Positions 44,679-54,464 of a stretch of 64,000 bases of DNA are shown here, one piece after another; positions within the stretch are counted from its first letter, which is position 1, and each line of letters opens with the position of its first letter. The notes under the pieces were generated by a model. It made no database searches. It was not told the origin of the DNA and saw only the letters and a list, made by a program, of their open reading frames with translations. The translations under genes and the position numbers were made by a program. Origin of the DNA: Faecalibacillus intestinalis (GTDB lineage Bacteria; Bacillota_I; Bacilli_A; Erysipelotrichales; Coprobacillaceae); the NCBI RefSeq assembly GCF_003024685.1, contig NZ_PYLQ01000004.1, forward strand, positions 62,001 to 126,000, written 5' to 3'.

Positions 44679-44697
44679 GCATTTTTACTTGACACCT
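44670..44697 (-). terminator. Hairpin after ffh
   Basis: A perfect 10-base stem AGGTGTCAAG/CTTGACACCT with an 8-base loop. The tail GTTTCTATCT is a poor U-tract, so termination may be partial. Confidence 0.7.
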
Positions 44698-44701
44698 TTC
44701 A

Positions 44702-46090
44702 TTATTTTTTCTTTTTCTTTTTATGACGTACTTTTTTACGATTTGGACCACCTACAAAGTGACCTCCTCCCATTTTTGGAAGTCCTGTTGCCATATCCAT
44801 ATTTGACATTTGTTTCATCATTTGTTTAGATTGTTCAAATTGTTTTAATAATCTATTAATAGCTGCTAAATCTTTACCACATCCTTTAGCAATACGTTGT
44901 TTTCTAGATAATGTAATAATACTTGGATCACGACGTTCTTCTAAAGTCATAGAATAAATAATAGACTCTGTTTCTTTCATTCTCTTATCTGTTGTTTCAT
45001 CGTTTAAATTAGGCATAGATGGCATACCAGGAATCATTTTCAAAATTCCTGAAAGTGGACCTAACTTCTTTAATTGATGCATTTGATCAAGCATATCATC
45101 CAATCCAAAACGTCCAGATTGCATTTTTTTCATAGCTTTCATTGTTTCTTTTTCATCATAGACATCTTGAACTTTTTCAACTAAAGAGACCACATCACCC
45201 ATTCCTAAGATACGATCTGCCATACGATCTGGGTAGAATAAATCAATAGCATCTAATTTTTCACCTGTACCAATAAATTTAATTGGAACATTCGTAATAT
45301 GTCTAATAGAAAGTGCTCCCCCACCACGAGAATCACCATCTAATTTAGTAAGCACAGCTCCTGTAATACTTAATTTTTCATTAAATGAAGCAGCTACATT
45401 GACAATATCTTGACCTGTCAATGAATCTACAACAAGTAAAATTTCATCAGGTTTTGCAATTTCTTTAACATTTGCTAGTTCTTGCATTAAAGGTTCGTCA
45501 ATGTGCAAACGTCCTGCCGTATCAATAATAATAACATCATTATTATTTAAAGCTGCATAATTCATAGCACCTTTAACAATATTTTCCGCACTTTCAGATG
45601 TTCCTTTTTCATAAACAGGCACATCTAATTGCTTTCCTAATGTTACCAATTGATCAACGGCTGCTGGACGATAAATATCTCCTGCAACCAATAATGGTTT
45701 TTTAGCATATTTTGTCTTAATTAATTTAGCAATTTTCCCAGAAGTTGTTGTTTTCCCAGAACCTTGTAACCCTACCATCATAATAACTGTTGGTTTTTTA
45801 CTAAAATCAACTTCTGAAACCTCATCACCTAATAAATGTACTAATTCATCATGTACAATTTTAACTAAAACTTGTCCAGGTTTTAATGAACCTACGACAT
45901 CTGCACCAATTGCTTTTTCTTTTGTTGATGCAATAAACTCTTTTACAACTTGATAGTTGACATCAGCTTCAAGTAAAGCAAGTCGAATTTCTGTCAACAT
46001 CTCTTCCATATTACTTTCAGTCAACTGACCTTGTCCAGATACCTTTTTTAAAGTTGACTGCAATCTTTCAGATAACGAATCAAACGCCAT
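44702..46090 (-). CDS. ffh: Signal recognition particle protein Ffh
   Basis: A 462-residue SRP GTPase that binds 4.5S/scRNA and signal sequences. NG domain motifs are GLQGSGKTTTSGK, DTAGRLHIDE and TKLDGDSRGGGALS. The Met-rich M domain (about 300-440) contains GMPSMPNLND and QSKQMMKQMSNMDMATG. The tail is strongly basic. Gene order smc-ftsY-ylxM-ffh-rpsP is conserved with B. subtilis. Confidence 0.97.
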   Translation of the reverse strand: MAFDSLSERLQSTLKKVSGQGQLTESNMEEMLTEIRLALLEADVNYQVVKEFIASTKEKAIGADVVGSLKPGQVLVKIVHDELVHLLGDEVSEVDFSKKPTVIMMVGLQGSGKTTTSGKIAKLIKTKYAKKPLLVAGDIYRPAAVDQLVTLGKQLDVPVYEKGTSESAENIVKGAMNYAALNNNDVIIIDTAGRLHIDEPLMQELANVKEIAKPDEILLVVDSLTGQDIVNVAASFNEKLSITGAVLTKLDGDSRGGGALSIRHITNVPIKFIGTGEKLDAIDLFYPDRMADRILGMGDVVSLVEKVQDVYDEKETMKAMKKMQSGRFGLDDMLDQMHQLKKLGPLSGILKMIPGMPSMPNLNDETTDKRMKETESIIYSMTLEERRDPSIITLSRKQRIAKGCGKDLAAINRLLKQFEQSKQMMKQMSNMDMATGLPKMGGGHFVGGPNRKKVRHKKKKKK

Positions 46091-46099
46091 ATATACCTC

Positions 46100-46429
46100 C
46101 TATAAATCTCTTAACATTTGTAAATGTTCATCAATATTTTTATGTTCTTCTTTTATATCTTTTTCTAAATCATCTATAATTTCAAGTCTTTTTTGATGTT
46201 TTTCTAATAAATTTAATTTTTCTTCATAATTTTCTAAATGTAAACAAGCTTTTTTTAAATTGTCAAAAACTGCATTTTTAGAAACATTTTTAATCAAAGA
46301 TATCTCTGACAAAGACAAATCCTCATGATAATACAAGTCTAAATACTCTCTTTGTTTTTCAGTTAATAAATCTTCATATAAATCCATCAAAAGATTTACT
46401 CTTTGCTTTTTTTCTAAACTATTTTCCAT
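46100..46429 (-). CDS. ylxM: YlxM family putative DNA-binding protein (SRP-linked)
   Basis: A 109-residue helix-turn-helix protein resembling sigma-factor region 4: LLTEKQREYLDLYYHEDLSLSEI and NVSKNAVFDNLKKA in parts. YlxM/UPF0122 is always tied to ffh and ftsY and stimulates SRP GTPase activity in streptococci. Its start overlaps the ftsY stop (TAATG). Confidence 0.93.
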   Translation of the reverse strand: MENSLEKKQRVNLLMDLYEDLLTEKQREYLDLYYHEDLSLSEISLIKNVSKNAVFDNLKKACLHLENYEEKLNLLEKHQKRLEIIDDLEKDIKEEHKNIDEHLQMLRDL

Positions 46430-47415
46430 TATGCTTCCTCAACTAACCCCTTACATAATCCATAAATATATTGTTCTAAGTCAAATTCTTGTAAATCATC
46501 AACTTGTTCACCTAACCCAATAAATTTTACAGGAATATTTAGTTGATCTTTAATAGATAAAACAATTCCACCTTTAGCAGTACCATCCATTTTTGTAAGA
46601 ACAATCCCTGTAATATCAGTAATCTTAGAAAATTCAATAGCTTGTGAAACACCATTTTGTCCTGTTGTTGCATCTACAACAAGAAGTGTTTCATGTGGTC
46701 CTTCAGGAACAACACGCTTAATAATACGATTCATTTTTTCCAATTCATTCATTAAATTCACTTTATTTTGTAAACGACCTGCTGTATCACAAATTAAAAC
46801 ATCCGCTCCTGTTTCTTTAGCTTTATTTAAAGCATCAAAAACAACGGCCGAAGGATCTCCTCCTTCTTTTCCTTTAACGATATCCACACCAACTCTTTCT
46901 GCCCAAACTGCCAATTGATCAATTGCTCCTGCTCTAAATGTATCACCCGCAGCAACAACGACTTTTTTACCTTCATCATGAACAATACGATGAGCAAGTT
47001 TCCCAATCGTTGTTGTTTTTCCAGCACCATTGACACCAACCATTAAAATAACAGTTAACCCTTCTGCTGAGTAATTGATTTTAGTTGACATAACACTTTC
47101 ATTAGCATAAATAACGAACATTTTATCAACAATAATATCATTAATTTCTCTTGGATCAGTTATATTTCTGATTCTTACTTCTGTTTTAATTTCAGATACA
47201 ATCTTCATGACCATCGAAACACCAACATCAGCCATAATTAAAATATTTTCTAATTCTTCAAAATACTCATCATTGATTTCTCTAAATCGGGCAGCTAATT
47301 CATTAATACGATCTGAAAATGTTTCAGAAGATTTATCTAAACCAACAACATATTTTTCATTTTGCTTAGTTGACTTTCCAACTAATTTTTCTTTTATTTG
47401 TGTAAAAAATCCCAT
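46429..47415 (-). CDS. ftsY: Signal recognition particle receptor FtsY
   Basis: A 328-residue SRP receptor GTPase. Motifs include VGVNGAGKTTTIGKLA, DTAGRLQNKVNLM and TKMDGTAKGGI. The N-terminal acidic A domain is very short, as usual in Gram-positives. Its start directly follows the smc stop, with GGGAGG upstream. Confidence 0.96.
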   Translation of the reverse strand: MGFFTQIKEKLVGKSTKQNEKYVVGLDKSSETFSDRINELAARFREINDEYFEELENILIMADVGVSMVMKIVSEIKTEVRIRNITDPREINDIIVDKMFVIYANESVMSTKINYSAEGLTVILMVGVNGAGKTTTIGKLAHRIVHDEGKKVVVAAGDTFRAGAIDQLAVWAERVGVDIVKGKEGGDPSAVVFDALNKAKETGADVLICDTAGRLQNKVNLMNELEKMNRIIKRVVPEGPHETLLVVDATTGQNGVSQAIEFSKITDITGIVLTKMDGTAKGGIVLSIKDQLNIPVKFIGLGEQVDDLQEFDLEQYIYGLCKGLVEEA

Positions 47416-50376
47416 CTAAATACCTCCCTTACGATTTTCATTAGAAAAATCTATTGCTTCTTCAAGTTTGACACTTACAAGTTTTGTAACACCTTTTTGT
47501 TGCATCGTCGCACCATATAACAAATCACATTCTTCCATCGTTCCCTCACGATGTGTTACTACAATAAATTGTGTTTGTTTAGAAAATTCTCTTAAGAATT
47601 TTGCAAATCTTTCAACATTAGCCATATCCAATGCTGCTTCAACTTCATCTAAGATACACATTGGCACAGGTCTTACTTTTAAAATAGCAAATAAACATGA
47701 AATTGCAATCAACGCTTTTTCTCCACCAGAAAATAATGTAATATTCGACACAGCTTTTCCTGGTGGTTGTACATCTATATCAATTCCCGTTTCTAAAATA
47801 TTATCTGGATCAGTATATTTGATTTGTGCTCTTCCCCCACCAAATAATTCTCTAAAAACATTATTAAATTCTTTATTGATCTTTTCAAATGTTGTTGAAA
47901 ATTTCTCAATCATAATTTGATCCATTTCATCAATTGCCTGTACTATTTTATCCTGAGCTTGTATTAAGTCAAGTCGTTGACTATTCATATTTTCGTAACG
48001 CGATGAAACTTCTTTATATTCTTCGATAGCATCAATATTAACATGACCAAGTGCTACTATTTCATTTCTAAGTGTAGCAACCTCTCCTCTAGCAAATTCA
48101 ATATCTACTTCATCATGATAATTTTCACTTGCATACTCATAAGTCATGGAATATTCATTAGATAATCGACTTAAATAATTATTTAATGATCCTTCATATT
48201 TAGTAGATAAAATAGCTTTTTCATTAATTTGTCCTTGAATGTCTTTAAGCATCCTTCTTAAATCTTTCAATTTTGATTCTAATTGCTCATTTTCATTAAC
48301 ATAGGACATTCTTAATTCTCTTTTTGATTTTATTTTTTCTGTTAATTCATCTCGATGCTTGATGGCTTCATTTAATTGTAAAACAAGTTGATTATCAATT
48401 TTACCACTTTTAAACTCATCCAATTCAACGCTTTGATGCGATAAACTTTCATATTCACCTTTAGCAACTACAAGTTCTTCCTTTTTTCCTTGAACAACAA
48501 CTTCTAACTTAGCATATGACATTTGTTTTTGTAGAAGTGTATGTGCCAATTCTTTAGCATCGTTTTCAAGTTTAAGTAATTCATTCTTTTCACGTACAAG
48601 TTTTTGTTCTAATTCATCTAATTTTTCTTTAACTTTTTCTAGTTCTCTTTTTTGAAGAATGGATGATTGTTGACGATTAACTGTTCCACCTGTAAGTGAA
48701 CCACCAACATTGACAATATTTCCATCCAAAGTAACAACTTTATATCGAGCATATGTTGCCTTTGATATTTCATAAGCATGATCAATATCATCAGCTAAAA
48801 TAACATTTCCCAATTGATTCAAAATAACATTATCTATATTTTTAGAACTTGAAACAAAATCACTTAATACACCTAAATAACCTTCTAAAGCTGGACATAA
48901 AATAGCATGTTCTTCTCTTAAAGAACGTGGTTCCATATCCGCTAAAGGTAAAAAAGTAGCACGTCCTGCCTTATTATCTTTTAAAAACTTAATTGCTAAT
49001 CTAGCTTGTAAATTATCTTTCGTAACAATAAATTGCAAAGCACTTCCTAAAGCAACAGAAACCGCTAAATCATACTTCGAATCATTTTCTAGTAAATCTC
49101 CAAAAACACCAATAATATCCGGATTATCATGAGCAAGTTCCATAATAGCCTTGACACCATGATGATAATTGGATTTATTTTCTACTAAATCCACTAATAT
49201 TTCTTGTCTATTTTTATTTTTCGTAATTTCTTGATTAAGATCATTAATAGATTGATGTTTATGATTGATTTTGGATGTTAAAACCGTTTGTTCTTGAGAT
49301 AAATCTTCAAGGGATTTTTCTGTTGTTTTTAATCGTTCAACACGGTCATTATATTCTTCAATCAAATCCGTCAAAATAGCTTTTAAGTTATCTAATTTCT
49401 TCTTTATATCATCACTGTTTTGAGACTGTAAAGCATGTTTTCTTTTTTGATCAACCTCTATTTTACTTGTTTCTAGTCTTGAAACTTCAGACATCGATTC
49501 TAATAATTGACTTTGTAGAGAATTTATTTCATTATCTAAAACAAACATTTTCTTTTTTATCTCATCATCAGCACTTTCTTTCAAAAAAATTTCTGCATCT
49601 AATGAACTGTGTCGTTCATTAAGGTCTTTTAATTGTAAAGATAGCGTATCTAGTTGATGTTTTAATTCCGAAACTTCATGAACAAGTACATTTACTTCAA
49701 TTGAAGTAAGTTTTTCCTTCAACGTTAAAAATACTTCTGCTTTTTCTTTTTGTTTTTTTAATGGTGCTATTTGTTTTTCTAATTCATAAACAATATCTTT
49801 TATACGATTTAAATTATCCGTTGTTCTCTCTAATTTTCTAATAGCCTCAATTTTTCTTTTTTTATATTTAGAAACTCCTGCAGCTTCTTCAAAAATAGCT
49901 CGTCTTTCTTCAGGACGACTATCAGCAAAATTAGAAATATTTCCTTGAGAAATAATAGAAAGCGAATCTCTTCCAAGTCCCGTATCTAAAAGCAGATCTG
50001 TAATATCTTTTAAACGACATTGTTGCCGATTTAAAAGATATTCAGCCTCATTTCCTTGTCGATAAAGACGTCTAGTAATTTCAACTTCATTATAGTCATA
50101 ATTGAGCATACGATCACTATTATCAAATATTAAAGTAACTTCAGCTAAATTTTGTGCCCGGCGATCTTGAGAACCAGCAAAAATAACATCTGCCATATTA
50201 CTTCCACGTAAAGATTTTACAGATTGTTCACCTAATACCCATCTAACTGCATCCGAAATATTAGATTTTCCACATCCATTAGGCCCTACAATTCCTGTTA
50301 TTCCCGGCTGAAATTCTATATTAACTTTATCTGCAAATGATTTAAATCCATGTAATTCTATTTTTTTTAAATACAT
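47416..50376 (-). CDS. smc: Chromosome partition protein SMC (short-armed)
   Basis: SMC dimers with ScpAB organise and separate chromosomes. Walker A is GPNGCGKSN at 31-39, the signature is LFSGGEKALIA and Walker B is CILDEVEAALD. The hinge lies at about 400-565, with coiled-coil arms at about 165-400 and 565-800. Total length is 986 residues, about 200 less than the usual 1180-1190; each arm is shorter by about 100 residues, while heads and hinge look complete. The frame is intact. The rnc gene that precedes smc in Bacillus is absent. Confidence 0.95.
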   Translation of the reverse strand: MYLKKIELHGFKSFADKVNIEFQPGITGIVGPNGCGKSNISDAVRWVLGEQSVKSLRGSNMADVIFAGSQDRRAQNLAEVTLIFDNSDRMLNYDYNEVEITRRLYRQGNEAEYLLNRQQCRLKDITDLLLDTGLGRDSLSIISQGNISNFADSRPEERRAIFEEAAGVSKYKKRKIEAIRKLERTTDNLNRIKDIVYELEKQIAPLKKQKEKAEVFLTLKEKLTSIEVNVLVHEVSELKHQLDTLSLQLKDLNERHSSLDAEIFLKESADDEIKKKMFVLDNEINSLQSQLLESMSEVSRLETSKIEVDQKRKHALQSQNSDDIKKKLDNLKAILTDLIEEYNDRVERLKTTEKSLEDLSQEQTVLTSKINHKHQSINDLNQEITKNKNRQEILVDLVENKSNYHHGVKAIMELAHDNPDIIGVFGDLLENDSKYDLAVSVALGSALQFIVTKDNLQARLAIKFLKDNKAGRATFLPLADMEPRSLREEHAILCPALEGYLGVLSDFVSSSKNIDNVILNQLGNVILADDIDHAYEISKATYARYKVVTLDGNIVNVGGSLTGGTVNRQQSSILQKRELEKVKEKLDELEQKLVREKNELLKLENDAKELAHTLLQKQMSYAKLEVVVQGKKEELVVAKGEYESLSHQSVELDEFKSGKIDNQLVLQLNEAIKHRDELTEKIKSKRELRMSYVNENEQLESKLKDLRRMLKDIQGQINEKAILSTKYEGSLNNYLSRLSNEYSMTYEYASENYHDEVDIEFARGEVATLRNEIVALGHVNIDAIEEYKEVSSRYENMNSQRLDLIQAQDKIVQAIDEMDQIMIEKFSTTFEKINKEFNNVFRELFGGGRAQIKYTDPDNILETGIDIDVQPPGKAVSNITLFSGGEKALIAISCLFAILKVRPVPMCILDEVEAALDMANVERFAKFLREFSKQTQFIVVTHREGTMEECDLLYGATMQQKGVTKLVSVKLEEAIDFSNENRKGGI

Positions 50377-50393
50377 AGATGCTCCTTTCTAGC

Positions 50394-50966
50394 CTATTTG
50401 AAAACTATTTTACCATTTTCAAACGATTCAATAATCGCAAGCGATTCTACTCTATAACCTAAATCAACTAATTTTTGATGTCCTTTTTGAAATCCTTTTT
50501 CAATAATAATACCGCATCCAACAATATGTGCTTTTGCTTGATTACACATATCGACTAATCCAAGCATTGCATTTCCATCAGCTAAGAAATCATCTACAAG
50601 TATCACATTTTCATTTTCATTTAAATATTTCTTTTTAACGCAAGCAATATATCTTGTTCCTTTAGTATATGAATATACTTCACTTGTATATAAATCATCA
50701 TTAACTGTTTTAGATGTTCCTTTTTTAGCAAAAACAACAGGAATATCATTTAATTCATAGCTAAGTGCTAATCCCAGTGCAATTCCTGATGCTTCAATTG
50801 TTAAAATCTTATCGATTTTTTCCCCCGCAAATCTTCTTTTAATTTCTTTAGCAATTGATCTATAAGTTTTTGGATCAATTTGATGATTAATAAAACTATC
50901 TACTTTTAAAATATCTGGTTCAATAATTTCTCCATCACTTAAAATCTTTTCTTTTAATTCTAACAT
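50394..50966 (-). CDS. xpt: Xanthine phosphoribosyltransferase
   Basis: A 190-residue purine salvage enzyme making XMP from xanthine and PRPP. It opens MLELKEKILSDGEIIEPDI and has the PRPP loop VILVDDFLADGNAMLGL and the Xpt segment TIEASGIALGLALSYEL. In B. subtilis xpt follows a purine riboswitch; here the histidine kinase gene ends only ten bases upstream, so no riboswitch fits and it likely shares that transcript. Confidence 0.94.
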   Translation of the reverse strand: MLELKEKILSDGEIIEPDILKVDSFINHQIDPKTYRSIAKEIKRRFAGEKIDKILTIEASGIALGLALSYELNDIPVVFAKKGTSKTVNDDLYTSEVYSYTKGTRYIACVKKKYLNENENVILVDDFLADGNAMLGLVDMCNQAKAHIVGCGIIIEKGFQKGHQKLVDLGYRVESLAIIESFENGKIVFK

Positions 50967-50976
50967 ACTAATCCCC

Positions 50977-52350
50977 TTACCTTTTCAATCTTTCAATTAA
51001 TTTTTGTTTTTCAATTGGCAGTCTTACAATAAAATTTGTACCCACATCTACTTGAGATAAAATATCTATCTTCCCATGATGTAAATCAACAATAGATTTT
51101 ACAATTGCCAAGCCGAGTCCATTTCCTTCAACGTTTCTTGCTTTATCTTCTCTATAAAATCTTTCAAAAATATGAGAAACGACTTCTTTAGACATTCCAA
51201 TACCCGTGTCTTCTATAGACACTTCTATATCTTTAGAATTTTTTTTCATCGTAATTGTAATGAGTCCACCTTCATTTGTATACTTTATAGCATTTGAAAT
51301 AATATTGGTCCAAACTTGTTCTAAACGTTGTTCGTCTCCTTCTATAAATATTTCTTTTTTAGGCATCTCAAAGACAATTTCTATATTTTTTTCCATTGCT
51401 TGATTTTCTTGAGTAGAAATAACTCGATTCATTTGTTCAACTAATGAATAATTTGTTAACTCTAATTCAATCTCTTCTCTATCAAGCAAGGTCAATTGTA
51501 ACATATTTTTTGCTAGAGAAGATAATCTTTTACTATTATATAAAATAATATTCGCATATTTTACTCTTTGTTCTTTTGGCAAGTCTTCTTCTTTTAAAAT
51601 ATTGGCAAATCCTTGAATAGACGTCAATGGTGTTTGAAATTCATGAGAAATATCTGAAATAAACTTTTGCCTTGTTTCATCTTGTTTTGCAAGTTGCCTC
51701 GCCATTTGATTAAATCCTTGATTTAATTTAGAAATTTCATCTTGTCCAACATTATCAACACGAACATTATAATTCCCATTGCTCAGTTCTTTGATTGCAT
51801 TTGTTAAACGTGTTAAAGGTTTAACAATAATATCGGCAATTACTAAAAAGACAATACTTCCTGTTAAAAAAACACACCCCAAAATCAAAATTGCTGAATT
51901 AGCAATTGCACTTTTTTGACCACTGGTATCTTTTTGAACATAGATATAATACTCTTGCCCATTGATCATATTCTTTGTACCATACGCTAACACCTCATTA
52001 TGATGCTTAAAGGAAAGCTCATTGTTTGTACTTTTAAACATTGCCATCATCTGTTCAGGTGTTGGATTATATTTTTTGTTTCCATAAGCAACATAGCCTT
52101 CACTGTTTGAATAACATGTTATGGCCATTTCACTACTTTTTGCATATAAGTCAATAATATCATCCCTATTTTCAATATTAATATTTGAAATCACTTTAGA
52201 AACATAATCATTTGTTGTAATCAAATCTTCTTCTACTGTGGATTCAATTTGTTGGTCATTTAATCTTAAAGATACAAAACCTGCTACTGAAAAGGAAGCT
52301 ACGATTGTAATAAAAAAGCCAAAAATCAATTTTGAATAAATAGATTTCAT
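50977..52350 (-). CDS. Sensor histidine kinase (HAMP-HisKA-HATPase)
   Basis: A 457-residue membrane sensor. Two membrane helices (about 8-28 and 149-171) enclose an extracellular domain of about 120 residues. HAMP follows (to about 225), then the phospho-acceptor ISHEFQTPLTSIQGF and ATPase motifs NIISNAIKYT, EDTGIGMS and GNGLGLAIVKSI. The architecture resembles HssS/PhoR-type kinases; the signal is unknown. Its start directly abuts the stop of the response regulator gene. Confidence 0.93.
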   Translation of the reverse strand: MKSIYSKLIFGFFITIVASFSVAGFVSLRLNDQQIESTVEEDLITTNDYVSKVISNINIENRDDIIDLYAKSSEMAITCYSNSEGYVAYGNKKYNPTPEQMMAMFKSTNNELSFKHHNEVLAYGTKNMINGQEYYIYVQKDTSGQKSAIANSAILILGCVFLTGSIVFLVIADIIVKPLTRLTNAIKELSNGNYNVRVDNVGQDEISKLNQGFNQMARQLAKQDETRQKFISDISHEFQTPLTSIQGFANILKEEDLPKEQRVKYANIILYNSKRLSSLAKNMLQLTLLDREEIELELTNYSLVEQMNRVISTQENQAMEKNIEIVFEMPKKEIFIEGDEQRLEQVWTNIISNAIKYTNEGGLITITMKKNSKDIEVSIEDTGIGMSKEVVSHIFERFYREDKARNVEGNGLGLAIVKSIVDLHHGKIDILSQVDVGTNFIVRLPIEKQKLIERLKR

Positions 52351-53022
52351 CTACTCTACCTCAACTTTGTATCCTAATCCTCTGACTGTTACAACATTAA
52401 AACCTGGTAAATGCCCGATATTTTCTCTAATTCTTTTAATATGGACATCTACTGTACGATCAAACCCATCGTAATCCATACCCCAAATCTTTTCAATCAA
52501 CTGTTCCCTTGAAAAAATTTGGTTGGGATGTTTAGCAAGTTCAAATAATAATTCAAATTGTTTTAGTGGCAAATGAATACATTCATCTTTATATCTGATT
52601 TCATATTTATCCCCATCCAATTCAACTTCATTTAAACGTACAATATGCGATGTATTAATATCATATCTTTTCATAATTGCTTTAACTCTAGCCATTAATT
52701 CATTAGGATCAAAAGGTTTAACAACATAGTCATCAACCCCTGAAGAAAAGCCACGTAACTTATCCTTGCTTTCCCCCTTGGCAGTAAGCATAATACAAGG
52801 AACATCTTTAAATTCTTTCATACTTTCAACAAGTTCAAAGCCATCCATTTTAGGCATCATGACATCGATAATTCCTAAATCAATATATTCATTTTCAAAA
52901 ATGGTCAATGCTTCTTCACCATTGGCCGCTTCAATCACTTCATAGCCTTCTTTATTTAAATAAAATTTAAGCAATTCTCTAATATCTTGTTCATCATCAA
53001 CAACTAAAACCCTTGGTTTCAT
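52351..53022 (-). CDS. OmpR/PhoB-family response regulator
   Basis: A 223-residue regulator. The receiver domain has VVDDEQDIRELL, the phospho-acceptor Asp in GIIDVMMPKMDGFEL, and KPFDPNELMARV. The C-terminal winged helix includes FSREQLIEKIWGMDYDGFDRTV in parts and HIKRIREN. GAGGTG precedes the ATG at 53022. It is the first gene of a regulator-kinase-xpt unit. Confidence 0.94.
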   Translation of the reverse strand: MKPRVLVVDDEQDIRELLKFYLNKEGYEVIEAANGEEALTIFENEYIDLGIIDVMMPKMDGFELVESMKEFKDVPCIMLTAKGESKDKLRGFSSGVDDYVVKPFDPNELMARVKAIMKRYDINTSHIVRLNEVELDGDKYEIRYKDECIHLPLKQFELLFELAKHPNQIFSREQLIEKIWGMDYDGFDRTVDVHIKRIRENIGHLPGFNVVTVRGLGYKVEVE

Positions 53023-53047
53023 CTTATACACCTCAATTCAATTCAAA

Positions 53048-53077
53048 ATTATATCATAAAACAATAAAATAATACAA
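53048..53077 (-). promoter_or_regulatory. Promoter for the two-component operon
   Basis: Minus strand TTGTAT, 18 bases, TATAAT, 26 bases ahead of the response regulator ATG. Confidence 0.6.
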
Positions 53078-53139
53078 TCTACTAGGATTTACTTTCTAAG
53101 AAGTTTGTCGATAAAGATACACAAAAAAAATATTTATTG

Positions 53140-53145
53140 TATAAT
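53140..53145 (+). promoter_or_regulatory. -10 element for the gamma-lyase-family gene
   Basis: TATAAT 26 bases ahead of the start codon. No good -35 is present at 17 bases. Confidence 0.5.
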
Positions 53146-53171
53146 ATATCAAGATTAAAGGAGATGTAAAA

Positions 53172-54425
53172 ATGATATTAGAAAAAATAGACCAAGATTT
53201 ATTAGCTTTAGCTAAACAATCAGATAATGATTTAAAAGACATTTATGCCCAAGTAGATGAACTTTGCCTTGTTAATTCAAATAAAGTTTTATCTGCTTTT
53301 ATAGAAAATCAAGTTTCTTATAGTGATTTTACCGATATTAATGGTTATGGTAACTATGATGAAGGAAGAGATAAACTAGAAAGAATTTTCGCCTCTATTT
53401 TAGGATGTGAAGATGCTTTAGTAAGACCTCAAATCATGTCAGGAACAAATGCATTATATTTAACTCTTTCTGCTTTATTAAAACATGGTGATACCATGAT
53501 TTCTATAAGTGGTGAACCTTATGATTCTTTACAAGAAATGATTGGTATAAGTGGTGATTCAAATCAATCATTAAAAGCCTATGGTGTAAATTACGAACAA
53601 ATCGATTTAATTGATAATGAATTTGATGAAGAAAGTATTGTTGAAAGACTCCAACAAAAAAATGTAAAACTTGTTGAAATTCAACGTTCTCGTGGATATA
53701 GTCAACGTTTATCACTTACAATCGATAAAATAGAATCAATTATTCATAAAATTAGAGAAGTTAATCAAGAAGTCATCATTATGGTTGATAACTGTTATGG
53801 TGAACTTGTAGAAACAAAAGAACCTGGAGATATTGGCGCTGATATTGTTGTAGGATCATTAATGAAAAACTTAGGCGGTGGAATTGCTCCAACAGGTGGT
53901 TATGTTGCCGGTAAAAAAGATTTAGTTTACGAAGTCGCACAAAGACTTACTGCCCCTGGTATTGGTAAAGACTTAGGCGCGAACTTTAATCTTAACAATG
54001 CTTTCTTTAAAGGTATGTTCATGGCTCCTAATGCTGTAAAAAATGCTTTAAAAACAGCTATTTTTACTTCATACATGTTAGAAAAATTAGGATATGAACA
54101 TGTATCACCATGTTATAACGAAAAAAGAACAGACCTTATCCAAACATTAGATTTACATAGTAAGGAAAAATTAGTGAATTTCACTCAAGGAATTCAATCA
54201 TCAAGTCCAATTGATTCCTTTGTACGTGTTCTTCCTGCCCCAATGCCTGGTTATCCTTTTGATGAAGTTATGGCTAGTGGAAGTTTTACTCAAGGAAGTA
54301 CTATTGAATTAAGCGCGGATGCCCCTGTAAAAGAACCTTATACTTTATATATGCAAGGTGGTTTATCAATTGAATATGGGAAACTTTCCATCTTACTTGC
54401 TTTAACACAAATGAAAAACAAATAA
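53172..54425 (+). CDS. ynbB: Methionine gamma-lyase family protein (aluminum-resistance type, YnbB)
   Basis: A 417-residue PLP enzyme of the 'aluminum resistance protein' family. Visible are NGYGNYDEGRDKLERIF, RPQIMSGTNALYLTL, DNCYGELVETKEPGDIGAD in parts and GSLMKNLGGGIAPTGGYVAG with the probable PLP Lys. The reaction is unproven; family members look like carbon-sulfur lyases. It is one of few genes here on the plus strand, between the two-component system and an SDR. GGAG precedes the ATG. Confidence 0.92.
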   Translation: MILEKIDQDLLALAKQSDNDLKDIYAQVDELCLVNSNKVLSAFIENQVSYSDFTDINGYGNYDEGRDKLERIFASILGCEDALVRPQIMSGTNALYLTLSALLKHGDTMISISGEPYDSLQEMIGISGDSNQSLKAYGVNYEQIDLIDNEFDEESIVERLQQKNVKLVEIQRSRGYSQRLSLTIDKIESIIHKIREVNQEVIIMVDNCYGELVETKEPGDIGADIVVGSLMKNLGGGIAPTGGYVAGKKDLVYEVAQRLTAPGIGKDLGANFNLNNAFFKGMFMAPNAVKNALKTAIFTSYMLEKLGYEHVSPCYNEKRTDLIQTLDLHSKEKLVNFTQGIQSSSPIDSFVRVLPAPMPGYPFDEVMASGSFTQGSTIELSADAPVKEPYTLYMQGGLSIEYGKLSILLALTQMKNK

Positions 54426-54429
54426 AAAG

Positions 54430-54462
54430 AAGACTCAATTGCTGATTCAACAGTTGAGTCTT
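54430..54462. terminator. Bidirectional terminator between converging genes
   Basis: AAGACTCAA and TTGAGTCTT, 15 bases apart, with TTTTTT after it on the plus strand and a C-interrupted T-run (CTTTTTATTTG) on the minus strand. It serves the gamma-lyase gene and probably the SDR gene. Confidence 0.85.
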
Positions 54463-54464
54463 TT

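Noticed and set aside
47468-47920. A 150-codon plus-strand frame inside smc
   Set aside because: Antisense shadow of the SMC C-terminal head; no initiation signals.
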